In this document: in pieces, positions 8,384 to 17,132 of the stretch
Layout: each line of letters opens with the position of its first letter
Position numbering within the stretch: the stretch's first letter is position 1
From: Streptomyces iconiensis
GTDB lineage: Bacteria > Actinomycetota > Actinomycetes > Streptomycetales > Streptomycetaceae
Length of the DNA stretch: 64,000 nt
Assembly (NCBI RefSeq): GCF_028657195.3
Contig: NZ_JANCPR020000043.1
Span: forward strand, 16,529 to 80,528
Reading direction: 5' to 3'
Program-made: the position numbers and the translations under genes
Notes under the pieces: model-generated
The model's database searches: none
Told to the model about the DNA's origin: nothing
Seen by the model: the letters and a program-made list of their open reading frames with translations, nothing else

Positions 8384-9748
8384 CTAGGCGCGGTGCAGCG
8401 TGATGGTCGTCCAGGCGCCCACGTGCACGCGGTCACCCTCGGTGAGGGGCACGGGTACGTAGGGCTGGATCGGGTCCTCGGCACCGTTGATGGTGGTGCC
8501 GTTCGTGGAGTCCTGGTCCACGACGGACCAGCTGCCGTCGGGCTGCTGGACCAGAACGGCGTGCTGGTGCGAGACGCCGGGGTCCTCGGGCGGCCGGCCC
8601 AGGTCGATGTCGGGGGCCTCGCCCGTGGAGGCGCGGCGCCGGCCGATGGTGATCTGGGACCCGCTGAGCGGAAGCTGCTGCTGCGGGGAGTACGCGGGCA
8701 GGTTGAGCGCCGCCGCCTCCGGGCCGCTACGACCCATCATCGCCTGGAAGTAGGCGCGGTCGGGAGCGATCAGCGCGACCCAGGGGCCACCGTTCTGCGG
8801 GGCACCCTGCTGGCCGTAGTCCTGCTGTTGGCCGTAGTCCTGCTGCTGCCCGTAGTCCTGCTGCTGCTGTTGCTGCCCGTAGTCCTGCTGCTGGTGGCCG
8901 TACTCCTGCTGCCGTCCGTACTCGGGCTGCTGGCCGTAGTCGGGCTGGTACTCGCCGGGGTGGCCCTGCTGGCCCGGCTGCTGCGGCCGGCCGTCGGGGG
9001 CGTGCGGCTGGAGAGGGTGGGGCGGCGCGGGCGGCATGCCCGGGCCTCCGCGCTCCTGCTCGCGCTGCGCGCCTCCGGGCGGGGAGAGCACCCAATCGTC
9101 GGCGGACCCGCCGGACTGCCCGTGGCCGCCCTGCCCGCCGCCGTACGGCGAGCCGGGGTCGAGGGGTTCGGCAGGACGGTTCATCTGCGAGGGGCGGGAG
9201 CGTTCGTAGTCGAGCCCAGGACCGCGTTCGCCGGGGCCGCCCTCGGGCCCGTTGGAGTAGGGCTGCATCGGCGGCTGCGCCTGCTGGCCCTGCTGCCCCG
9301 GGAAGCCGCCCTGCCCGCCGGGACCCTGCTGGCCGCCAGGACCCTGCTGGCCGCCGGGCGCACCCGGGTGCTGCGGCGTCGGCGGCACGTAGGTCGTGGG
9401 CGAGTGGGTCAGGAAGTTGTAGCGGCACTCCTCGCAGAAGGGTGCCTGCACCTCGCGCGGCGTCCCGCACTGCGGGCACAGCTCGGGCTGCGCCTGGCCC
9501 GGGCCCTGTCCGGGAACGGCCGAGCCGGGGCCCGGGTAGCCGTAGCCCTGTCCCGGCGCTCCGGGAGGCCCTTGCGCTGCGGAACCCGGAGGGCCGGGAT
9601 AGCCGTAGCCTCCTGGCGCACCGGGTGGCGGCGGCGGGGGCGGCGGCACGGCACCAGCGGGTGCGGCGGGTACGCCGTTCATGCGGTGACCGCAGACTTC
9701 GCACCAGTCGTCGGCCGCCGACTGGTGACCGTTCGGGCAAGTCGGCAT
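8384..9748 (-). CDS. zinc-ribbon, YGQQ-repeat, FHA-domain protein
   Basis: A 454-residue protein. Two zinc ribbons open it (CPNGHQSAADDWCEVCG and LCPQCGTPREVQAPFCEEC). A long Gly/Pro/Gln-rich region follows, with about nine DYGQQ/EYGRQQ units. The C-terminus is an FHA domain with ITIGRRR, GVSHQHAVL and DQDSTNGTTING, which holds the phosphothreonine-binding Arg, Ser and Asn positions. FHA domains bind phosphothreonine peptides made by Ser/Thr kinases. It is the last gene of the pknG cluster, so PknG is the obvious kinase partner. In mycobacteria the PknG target is the FHA protein GarA; this protein differs by its ribbons and linker, so equivalence is an inference. Confidence 0.9.
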   Translation of the reverse strand: MPTCPNGHQSAADDWCEVCGHRMNGVPAAPAGAVPPPPPPPPGAPGGYGYPGPPGSAAQGPPGAPGQGYGYPGPGSAVPGQGPGQAQPELCPQCGTPREVQAPFCEECRYNFLTHSPTTYVPPTPQHPGAPGGQQGPGGQQGPGGQGGFPGQQGQQAQPPMQPYSNGPEGGPGERGPGLDYERSRPSQMNRPAEPLDPGSPYGGGQGGHGQSGGSADDWVLSPPGGAQREQERGGPGMPPAPPHPLQPHAPDGRPQQPGQQGHPGEYQPDYGQQPEYGRQQEYGHQQQDYGQQQQQQDYGQQQDYGQQQDYGQQGAPQNGGPWVALIAPDRAYFQAMMGRSGPEAAALNLPAYSPQQQLPLSGSQITIGRRRASTGEAPDIDLGRPPEDPGVSHQHAVLVQQPDGSWSVVDQDSTNGTTINGAEDPIQPYVPVPLTEGDRVHVGAWTTITLHRA

Positions 9749-9806
9749 GGTGAGTGCCTCCCCCTCCGTACTCCTGATCTTCCGTACCTGGTCGGTGACG
9801 CTGTGC

Positions 9807-11162
9807 TTACTTCTTCACGCGGACCGTCTTGGTGGACCGCGTCTCCAGCGTCATCTCGTCGGCTTCGGCGACCTTCGCCTTCAGTCGAACAGTACCCGCC
9901 GCGGCATCCACCACGTCGACCACCTTCGAAAGCAGTTTCGCAGTATCCGCGTTCCCGGATTCGTTCGCCAACTGCACCGCGCGCCCGAGTTTGGCCGTCG
10001 CACCCGCTTCGTCCCCCGATTTGCGCATATCCAGTCCCGCCTGGATCGCCTGGGCCAGTTCTGCCTGTCCCGTATAGTGCGCGACCTGCGGATTGATGGA
10101 GGTCGTCGCGACCATGTCGTCGGTCCACACGGCCCGGATGAGCCCCTGCGAAAGCGTCTGCGGTGTGCCTCCCTCGGGCGCCGGGAGGATCAGCGAAACG
10201 CGCGCCGCGAGCATCTCCTGGCCCACCTCGGCCGACGGCACCTCCACACATACGTGGTAGTCGCGCGACTCGTCGCCCCATGACCCCGTCGGGTAGTCAC
10301 CCGCGCGGGGACCGGCCTCCGTACGGCGTCCTGTCAGCTCCTCCACCGCCGGCGCGACCTGCTTGACGAACTTGATCTCCGAGCCCAGCGGGGTCCACAG
10401 GCGCAGCGCCACATCGGCGACCTCCTTGCCCATGGCGCTCTCCATCATCTGCGTGAAGTCCTCGGCCAGGCCGCCCGGATCGGCCACGATGTCGGCGGTG
10501 CCGAGCAGCGCGGAGGCGATCCCCGTGACCTCCTTGACCTCCCAGTCGGTGCCGACGCCCCGCGCGTCGCAGGTGAAGCGTCCGGCGCACGCGTCGAGCG
10601 CCGCCCTCAACTCCTCGGGCTCCTCATGCTCGTTGCGCCCGTCGGTGAGGACGATGCCGTGCCGGATGGCCACATCGGCCGAGCCCAGCAGCCTGTCGGC
10701 GAGGGTGAGCCAGGTGCCGATCGCGGTGCCGCCGCCCGCCGACAGGCCGCGCAGCGCGTCCTTGGCCTCGGCGCGTGTTCCGGCGTCGGCCGTGGCGAGC
10801 GCGCCGTTCCCCGGATAGACCTCCTTGGCCACGTGCGTACCGGCGACGACGGCGAAGGCGACACCGTCCCTGAGCGTGTCGATGGCGGCAGCTGTGGCGT
10901 CCCGCGCGTTGCGCATCTTCGTCGGCGGGTAGTCCATGGAGCCCGAGCAGTCGACCATGATGACGACGCCCGCCTCGGGCCCGTCATGGAGGGTCGCGCG
11001 CGCCGGGTCGGTCACCGGCAGGGGCATGCCGCCCGTGGTGCCGCCGCCCGTCGAGGTCACGGTGACGATCGCGTTGACCTCACGCGCGCCCTCGGGCAGG
11101 TACTCGTTCTGGTAAACGTCCACCGAGAAGCGCGGCGCGTTGGACTTGGAGAAGTTGGCCAT
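9807..11162 (-). CDS. von Willebrand factor A domain protein
   Basis: A 451-residue protein. ATG 11162 follows AGGAGCGGAAAAG. An N-terminal beta region (FSVDVYQNEYLPEGAREV) leads into a VWA domain whose metal site is MVDCSGSMDYPP (DxSxS), with the conserved threonine and aspartate in later loops (GGGTAIGTWL and VLTDGRNEHE). The C-terminal part is helical (LDMRKSGDEAGATAKLGRAVQL). It is cytosolic, with no signal peptide or helices. VWA proteins with a complete MIDAS site bind partner proteins through a metal ion. It lies between the PP2C and FHA genes of the pknG cluster, with 57 bp to the FHA gene and 155 bp after the phosphatase. Confidence 0.88.
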   Translation of the reverse strand: MANFSKSNAPRFSVDVYQNEYLPEGAREVNAIVTVTSTGGGTTGGMPLPVTDPARATLHDGPEAGVVIMVDCSGSMDYPPTKMRNARDATAAAIDTLRDGVAFAVVAGTHVAKEVYPGNGALATADAGTRAEAKDALRGLSAGGGTAIGTWLTLADRLLGSADVAIRHGIVLTDGRNEHEEPEELRAALDACAGRFTCDARGVGTDWEVKEVTGIASALLGTADIVADPGGLAEDFTQMMESAMGKEVADVALRLWTPLGSEIKFVKQVAPAVEELTGRRTEAGPRAGDYPTGSWGDESRDYHVCVEVPSAEVGQEMLAARVSLILPAPEGGTPQTLSQGLIRAVWTDDMVATTSINPQVAHYTGQAELAQAIQAGLDMRKSGDEAGATAKLGRAVQLANESGNADTAKLLSKVVDVVDAAAGTVRLKAKVAEADEMTLETRSTKTVRVKK

Positions 11163-11317
11163 CTTTTCCGCTCCTGATTGCTCTACAGCGACAAGTAGAC
11201 AATGGGGCGGGCCGACCTGTATTCGTTCTCGCGCCGCTGCCCCCGGTGGTCCCCGCCCCGCATCTTCCCCCCGAAAGACTTCTCAGGGCCGCCCTGTTGG
11301 GGCTGCCCGTACGCGCA

Positions 11318-12832
11318 TCAGGCCGATCCTGCCCCTCCGGGCGCAGCGGGGAACGGGACCACCGCCACTGTTACGTTGTCGTGGCCCCCGCCATCCAGCG
11401 CGTAACCGACCAGGTGCTGTGCGGAGTGAAGGGGCCGCGCCAGCGCGTCGGACGGCACCGCTGCCGCCATCTCCTCGGCCGACTCGGCGTAGTTCCACAG
11501 CCCGTCCGTGCACACCACCACTACACCGGGCCTGTCCGGCTTGAAGGAAGCCGTGTGCGGGTCGAGTTCGTACGCGTCGGCGCCGAGCCAGCCGGTGATG
11601 GCGTGCGCGCGGGAGTCGGCGTACGCCTCCGCCTCGTTCATCAGCCCCGCAGCGACCATCTGCGCGGCCCAGGAATCGTCCTCGGTCAGCCGCGCCGAGG
11701 GCGCTGTCCTGTCGTCGGGCACCCAGTAGGCGCGGCTGTCACCGACCCAGCCGACGGTCAGAATCCCGTCGGCCGTCAGGGAGCTGACGATGGTGCAGGC
11801 GGGCGCGTTCCTCGTCGGGTCCGAAGGGCCCTCGTCCGCGAGGACGTTGACCGCCTCGGCAGCCGCGACGAGCGCGTCGTGCATGGACTGCTGCGGGTGG
11901 CTGCCGCGCGGCACCGACTCGCACAGCGAGGCACTCGCCGCCTCGGCCGCCGCCGCTGACGCCTCGTCGGGGCGCGTGGCGGAGGAGACGCCGTCGCAGA
12001 TGACGGCGATCGTCGCGGGCGAGCCCTCGGCCGTCGTCGTCTCGGCCACCGCGAAGAAGTCCTCGTTGCGGTGGTGGCGCAGCCCGCGGTCGCTGGCGGC
12101 GGCGACGGAGCCCAGCGCGTACTCCATGTGGTCACGCTCACACGGCTGTTTGTGGCCGCAGTGCTCGCAGTAGCCGTCGTTGTCGATGGTGCCCGTGCCG
12201 CACGCGACACAGCGCGGCCCCAGCGGCTCGGGCCCGCTGGACACCCCGCCGACTGCCGTGCCCTGCCCGGCTTCGTGCGCGGGCGCCTCGTCCAGCACCG
12301 TACGGGGATCACTCGTACGGGGATCGGGCGTGGAAGGCGCCCCGGCCCCTGCGGGGGCCCCGGCCGCTGGTGGGCCCGACGGGAGGGGTGGCGTGCCAGG
12401 AGGGGGCGTCGTCGCCTCGCGGGAGGCGTCCGGGCGCTCGTCGGGCGCCGCCGCCCCGTTGCCCGCCTGTTCGGGCAGCGCCACGGCGGGCGGCAGCGCG
12501 AAGTCGGGCTCCGTGGGCGTGTGCGTGGGCGTGCTCGCGGGCGCGGCCGTGTGCGGAGGCGCAGGGGTGCGCGGAGGCGTGGCCGGGGACGCGTGTGGGC
12601 GCGCCGCTTCCCGTGCGCCCGGCCGGGACTGGTCGCCGGGTGCCGGTGTCACGGGCAGCGCATCGGGGCGCGGCGGCACACCGTTGACCGAGGCTGGGGG
12701 GCCTCCGGCGCCCGGCGCCGGATCCCTCAGGGCAGCCTCAAGGTCGGTGCCGCAGGCGCCGCAGAAGCGGTCGCCCTCCTCCAGCGGCTCCTCGCAGCTG
12801 GGGCAGGTGGACAGTTGGTCGAGCTGCGGCAT
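11318..12832 (-). CDS. zinc-ribbon PP2C-family Ser/Thr phosphatase
   Basis: About 504 residues from ATG 12832, two bases after the pknG stop (TGACCATG), so translation is coupled. A zinc ribbon (CPSCEEPLEEGDRFCGACG) is followed by a long Pro/Ala linker, a second ribbon (RCVACGTGTIDNDGYCEHCG) and a PP2C domain. The PP2C motifs seen are RNEDFF, VICDGVSS, GWVGDSRAYW, VVVCTDGLWN and GGGHDNVTV, which supply the metal-binding aspartates. This phosphatase would reverse phosphorylation by the adjacent PknG. The two ribbons match those of PknG and the FHA protein in design, suggesting shared partners. Confidence 0.9.
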   Translation of the reverse strand: MPQLDQLSTCPSCEEPLEEGDRFCGACGTDLEAALRDPAPGAGGPPASVNGVPPRPDALPVTPAPGDQSRPGAREAARPHASPATPPRTPAPPHTAAPASTPTHTPTEPDFALPPAVALPEQAGNGAAAPDERPDASREATTPPPGTPPLPSGPPAAGAPAGAGAPSTPDPRTSDPRTVLDEAPAHEAGQGTAVGGVSSGPEPLGPRCVACGTGTIDNDGYCEHCGHKQPCERDHMEYALGSVAAASDRGLRHHRNEDFFAVAETTTAEGSPATIAVICDGVSSATRPDEASAAAAEAASASLCESVPRGSHPQQSMHDALVAAAEAVNVLADEGPSDPTRNAPACTIVSSLTADGILTVGWVGDSRAYWVPDDRTAPSARLTEDDSWAAQMVAAGLMNEAEAYADSRAHAITGWLGADAYELDPHTASFKPDRPGVVVVCTDGLWNYAESAEEMAAAVPSDALARPLHSAQHLVGYALDGGGHDNVTVAVVPFPAAPGGAGSA

Positions 12833-12834
12833 GG

Positions 12835-15762
12835 TCACACCCACGTCCTGGGGCGGAAGCGGTTGGCGCGTTCCACCAGTTCGATCCTCTCGGTGCCCGA
12901 CTGTGCGAGCCGGGCGAGCAGCCGGTAGGAGCGCTCAAGGCCGAAGCGCAGCCCTTCCTCGGTGAGCGGACTGTCGAACAGCCGCACTCCGGATCCGTGC
13001 CGCGCGCTCTGTGGCCCGCCGACGACTCCACCGGGCGGAGCCGCGCCCCGCACTGTGGTGCCCGGCGCTGCTCCCTGCCCGGGAGCAGCCTGGCACAGCA
13101 TCCAGTCCAGCGCGCAGCCGAGGACCTCCGTGATCAGTTCCTCACGGCGCACCGCGTCCAGTCCGACGTGCTGGAGTTCCTGCACCTGGCGGGCCGCGGC
13201 CTGGAGGTCGTCCAGCAGCGGATCGTGCGGCGAGCGCTGCCGGAGCCGTGCCCGTACGGCGGCGACGCGCGCGGCCGTGTAGTGGATCGACGCCTCGGGA
13301 ACCGACTCCAGCGCCGCCACGGCGCCGGGTCTGTCACCGGCGGCCAGCCGTACCCGTGCGAGCCCGAACGCGGCGCTCACGTACGAGGGATCGGTGGTCC
13401 ACACCAGCCGGTAGTACTCGGCCGCGTTGTCCAACTGGCCCAGCACCTCGGCACAGATGCCCAGCGCGAGCTTGGGAGCCGGCTCGCCGGGAAAGGCGTC
13501 GTAGACCGCGTCGAAGGAGAGCGCCGCCGTCTCCTTGTCGCCCGTCGCCAGCGCGGACAGGCCCCGGTACCAGACCACACGCCAGTCGTCGGCGTGCCGG
13601 GCCTCCAGCGCGTCGAGCGCCTCGTCCGCTGCCCGCACGGACGTACCGCCGCCCCCTCCGGACGGCTCCCCCGTCTCCAGGTGCGCGCGCAGCTCGCGCA
13701 GCCGCCGTTCGATGGAGTCGGTGGGCGCGTTCTCCAGGGCCGCGATCAGCTCCGCCGGAGCCGCCGCCATCAGCCCGGCGAGGAACCCCGCGTTGGGGTC
13801 GGCCGGATCGACGCGGGGTACCGGCAGCGCCATGGCGGTCTGACGGGACTTGAGCGGGACCAGCGAGACCCCGTGCGCCGCCTGAGTGCCCTGCGCGGCC
13901 TGCCCGTTGGTCCCCGCCGGTACGCCGGGAGGTGCCGGCGGGGCGGGGGCGCCTGGTGCGGTGCCGGGCATGGCGGGCCCGGGGCCGGTACCGGGTCCCG
14001 CACCGGTGCCCACCTGCGCGGGCAGCGGTACGGAAGCGGGTGCGGGTGCGGAGCCGGACACGAGTGCGGAGCCGGCCGCGGAAGCGGGTCCCGGCGCCGG
14101 CACCGGGGCGCCTGCCGCCAGTTGCCCGGGGCCGGGTGCGGGTGCGGGCACGCCGCCGTGCACCTGTGCGAGTACGGCTGCCCGTACGGCCGGTGCGGAG
14201 CCCGGGGTGAGCGCGGGCGCGCGTGTGCTCCGGCGTCGTCCGTCCGTGGTGCGGGCGCCCAGCAGCGAGGCGTCGCCCGTGTGCCGGGCGACCAGTTCGG
14301 TGTCCACGACGCGGAGTTCGGGCCCGAACAGGGTGGACAGCGCGGGCCGCGGCTTGCCTGTCTGCAGCGCGACGACCTCCCGCAGCACACCGAGCAGCTG
14401 ATCAGCCATCTCCTCGGCCGAGGCGAAGCGGCGCTGCGGATCCGGATCGGTGGCGCGGACCAGGAAGCGGTAGAAGGACTCGTACTTCTGGAAGACGTCG
14501 ATGTTCTCCGGCTCGGGGAGGCTGTCGGCGAAGACGTTGGTGTAGCCCTGGAAGTCGAAGGTGAGGATGGCGAGCGTCCGCGCGACGGTGTAGAGGTCGG
14601 AGGCCACGGAGGCGCCCTCCTCGGCGACCTCGGGCGCCTGATAGCCGACGGTGCCGTAGATGGCGCTGTCCTCGTCGTCCATCCTGCGGACGGCGCCGAG
14701 GTCGATCAGCTTGAGCTGGTCGGACTGCTGTATCGCGTTGTCGACCTTGAAGTCGCAGTACAGCAGGTTGCGGGTGTGGAGGTGGCCGAGCGCCTCCAGC
14801 GCCTCGATGCCGTAGGCGCACGCCTGCTCGACGGGGAGCGGATCGCGCTTCCCGTCGGGCGTACGGCGCTCGTTGGCGATCTCCTTGAGCGACTTGCCGC
14901 CGACGTACTCCATGACGATGTAGCCGTCGAGGCTGCCGGTGCGCTGGTCGAGGTGCTCGACGAAGTTGTAGATGCGGACGATGTTGGCGTGCTCGATCTC
15001 CGCGAGGAAGCGGCGCTCGGCGATGGCCGCCGCCATGGCGTCCTCGTCGCCGGTGTCCAGGAGGCCCTTGAGCACGACCCACCGGTCGGACACGGCGCGG
15101 TCGACCGCGAGGTAGACCCAGCCGAGGCCGCCGTGTGCCAGGCAGCCGGAGACCTCGTACTGCCCGTGCACGATGTCGCCCGGGCGCAACTTGGGCACGA
15201 AGGAGTACGGGTGGCCGCACTTGGTGCAGAAGCCCTCCGTACGCCCTGGGCGCTCACCGCGCGAGCGGCCCACGGGTGCCCCGCAGTCGCTGCTGCTGCA
15301 GAAGCGCTTGCGCTCGGGCACCTCCGGGTTCTCCAGCACGACCGTGGCCGGGTCCGGCCTGGGCACGTCGGGGATCTGCACGAGCCCGGCGCCCAGCCTG
15401 CCGCGCGCCGAACTCGCCGCGCCCGAACGGCCGCTGCGCACGGATACGGAACGGGCCGAGCCCTTCCCCGACAGCGAGCGCGAGAGCCGCCCGGAGACCG
15501 ACCGCCGCGAGGACTGCGACCTGGACGAGGATCGCGAGGAGGCACGGGAGGACGATCCGGAACGCGCCGAGCCCGAGGACCTGCTGTCGCGGCCCGCGCT
15601 GGTCATGCCGGTCGGCGTTGAGCCGAGCACACCGCCCGGTGCGACGACGGGCGCGAGCCCGCACGTGTCGCAGTACAGCTCGCCCCCGCCCATGTCCTCG
15701 TAGGTGCCCTCGCACGCCGGCCGCTGGCACGGCTTGTTCAGCGCGCTCGTCTGCTCGCTCAC
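12835..15762 (-). CDS. pknG: PknG-type Ser/Thr protein kinase (zinc ribbons, kinase, TPR)
   Basis: A 975-residue protein. GTG 15762 overlaps the previous stop as GTGA. A first zinc ribbon (C12, C17, C31, C34) is followed by a Ser/Arg-rich segment (about residues 58-120) and a second rubredoxin-like ribbon (FCSSSDCG ... GFCTKCG). The kinase has the PknG glycine loop LAHGGLGWVYLA, VVLKG for the ATP lysine, LLYCDFKVDN in place of HRDxKxxN, and DLG instead of DFG. The C-terminal third is helical and TPR-like. In mycobacteria PknG phosphorylates GarA and so controls 2-oxoglutarate and glutamate flow; the amino-acid sensors GlnH and GlnX feed it, and both are encoded just upstream here. The Ser/Arg stretch is not a feature I know from mycobacterial PknG. 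Confidence 0.93.
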   Translation of the reverse strand: MSEQTSALNKPCQRPACEGTYEDMGGGELYCDTCGLAPVVAPGGVLGSTPTGMTSAGRDSRSSGSARSGSSSRASSRSSSRSQSSRRSVSGRLSRSLSGKGSARSVSVRSGRSGAASSARGRLGAGLVQIPDVPRPDPATVVLENPEVPERKRFCSSSDCGAPVGRSRGERPGRTEGFCTKCGHPYSFVPKLRPGDIVHGQYEVSGCLAHGGLGWVYLAVDRAVSDRWVVLKGLLDTGDEDAMAAAIAERRFLAEIEHANIVRIYNFVEHLDQRTGSLDGYIVMEYVGGKSLKEIANERRTPDGKRDPLPVEQACAYGIEALEALGHLHTRNLLYCDFKVDNAIQQSDQLKLIDLGAVRRMDDEDSAIYGTVGYQAPEVAEEGASVASDLYTVARTLAILTFDFQGYTNVFADSLPEPENIDVFQKYESFYRFLVRATDPDPQRRFASAEEMADQLLGVLREVVALQTGKPRPALSTLFGPELRVVDTELVARHTGDASLLGARTTDGRRRSTRAPALTPGSAPAVRAAVLAQVHGGVPAPAPGPGQLAAGAPVPAPGPASAAGSALVSGSAPAPASVPLPAQVGTGAGPGTGPGPAMPGTAPGAPAPPAPPGVPAGTNGQAAQGTQAAHGVSLVPLKSRQTAMALPVPRVDPADPNAGFLAGLMAAAPAELIAALENAPTDSIERRLRELRAHLETGEPSGGGGGTSVRAADEALDALEARHADDWRVVWYRGLSALATGDKETAALSFDAVYDAFPGEPAPKLALGICAEVLGQLDNAAEYYRLVWTTDPSYVSAAFGLARVRLAAGDRPGAVAALESVPEASIHYTAARVAAVRARLRQRSPHDPLLDDLQAAARQVQELQHVGLDAVRREELITEVLGCALDWMLCQAAPGQGAAPGTTVRGAAPPGGVVGGPQSARHGSGVRLFDSPLTEEGLRFGLERSYRLLARLAQSGTERIELVERANRFRPRTWV

Positions 15763-17093
15763 TCTGCCCCCATGTTCATCGCTCCGTCAGCTCCCCCGTG
15801 CTGCCGTGGCGCGAGCGCCTCCTGCGCGGCGCGCTGATAGCGCAGCACCGCGTCCTCGGCGGCGCGCAGGTCACAGGGCGCGCTCCACAGCATCCGGCGT
15901 GCCACGTCGTACCGCTCGATGAGAATCCGGTCCTCCGCGTGCCCGAGCTGGGCGACCTTCGCCTTGTAGGCGTCCAGCCTGCCGCGCAGCTCAGCGCGCA
16001 CCGCCAGCGGCGCCGTGACCGCCGACAACTGGGCTCGCGCGCGCTCCAGTTCGTCCTCCGCGCGCTGCTCCAGGCTCTCCAGCAGCGGGGAGAGCCGGTG
16101 CCACTGCGCGTGCCTGCGGTAGTCGGCCGCCGTGGCCAGCTGCTCCTGGAGCGCCGTGGGCGGCCCGCTGACGGCCGGCACCTCGGAGGCGGCGATCTTC
16201 GCCAGCACCTCCCCGCGCGCCGAACGGGCCTCGGCGAGCGTACGGTCGGCGCGTGAGAGCAGGTCTCGCAGCTTCATCAGCCGCTGCTCCGCGTCCTGCC
16301 TGACGGTGAGTACGGCGTCGATCTCGCGGCGCACGTCCTCCAGGGCCCGTGCGGCACTGTCGTAGCGCGAGGTGTCCGGCCTGCCGCCGCCCGGCGCGCT
16401 GCTGCCTCCGGTCGGCGCCCAGAAGGCGAGCGGGTCGGAGACCACCTCGGCCCGCAGGGTGGTGAGTTCGGCCGTGGTGCGCTCCAGGTCGTCGCCCGCC
16501 GGGTGTTCGCCGGGGCGCACCCCGACGGAGTGCGCCAGCGACCGTACGCGCTGGAGCTCGGCAGCCAGCAGGTCGATACGGGCGGGCAGCGCCGACCACA
16601 CGGAGTCGGCAGCGGCGACGACGTCCAGCGCCTGCGCGTACCACTCGTTCATGCGCTCGACGAGCTGGCCGAGGGTCATCTCCTCGGCCAGCTTGGGCCC
16701 TTGGGTCAGCCGCGCCCCCTCGGTGCCGCCCGACGCCTGTCCCGACAGCGCGCTGCCGGCGACGGTGAGGGTGCCGCGCAGCAGGCGGGTCAGCTCGGTG
16801 AGGTCGTCGCGGCTGGGCCAGCGGCGGCGTGCCCGCAGCTCGCGCGCCGTCTCCAGGGTGCGCGAGTAGGTCTCGAACGCGTTCCACAGCAGGGTGATGG
16901 CCGCCTCGGCGCGCGCCCAGCGGTGTTCGGTGGTGCCGGTGAGCGTGGCGCCTTCGAGGAGGCGGCGTCCGGCGTGGTCCTGGAGCGCGAGGAGCGACGA
17001 CTCGACCGCCTCGTGCTCGGCGTCGAGCCGCTCCAGAGCACGGTCGGCCTCCTCCCGGCTCATCACCGGTCCGGTGGGTCCCGCGGGCCCCAT
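15759..17093 (-). CDS. coiled-coil protein of the pknG cluster, function unknown
   Basis: A 444-residue protein. ATG 17093 follows GAGGGG at 6 bp. It is rich in Ala, Arg, Glu and Leu and predicted almost entirely helical, with long heptad-like stretches such as ALERLDAEHEAVESSL and DAEQRLMKLRDLLSRADR. There is no signal peptide, membrane helix or cysteine motif. Its stop overlaps the pknG start (GTGA) and glnH ends 39 bp before it, so it sits inside the sensor-kinase operon. I do not recall an equivalent between glnH and pknG in mycobacteria. A scaffold linking GlnX/GlnH signals to PknG would fit but is inferred from position only. Confidence 0.82.
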   Translation of the reverse strand: MGPAGPTGPVMSREEADRALERLDAEHEAVESSLLALQDHAGRRLLEGATLTGTTEHRWARAEAAITLLWNAFETYSRTLETARELRARRRWPSRDDLTELTRLLRGTLTVAGSALSGQASGGTEGARLTQGPKLAEEMTLGQLVERMNEWYAQALDVVAAADSVWSALPARIDLLAAELQRVRSLAHSVGVRPGEHPAGDDLERTTAELTTLRAEVVSDPLAFWAPTGGSSAPGGGRPDTSRYDSAARALEDVRREIDAVLTVRQDAEQRLMKLRDLLSRADRTLAEARSARGEVLAKIAASEVPAVSGPPTALQEQLATAADYRRHAQWHRLSPLLESLEQRAEDELERARAQLSAVTAPLAVRAELRGRLDAYKAKVAQLGHAEDRILIERYDVARRMLWSAPCDLRAAEDAVLRYQRAAQEALAPRQHGGADGAMNMGAE

Positions 17094-17132
17094 CGATCAC
17101 CCCTCTGTTCCTGTCGTTCTCCGGTACGGATG

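Noticed and set aside
12997..15621. Plus-strand frame of about 870 codons opposite pknG
   Set aside because: Antisense shadow produced by high G/C third positions; the kinase on the minus strand is unmistakable.
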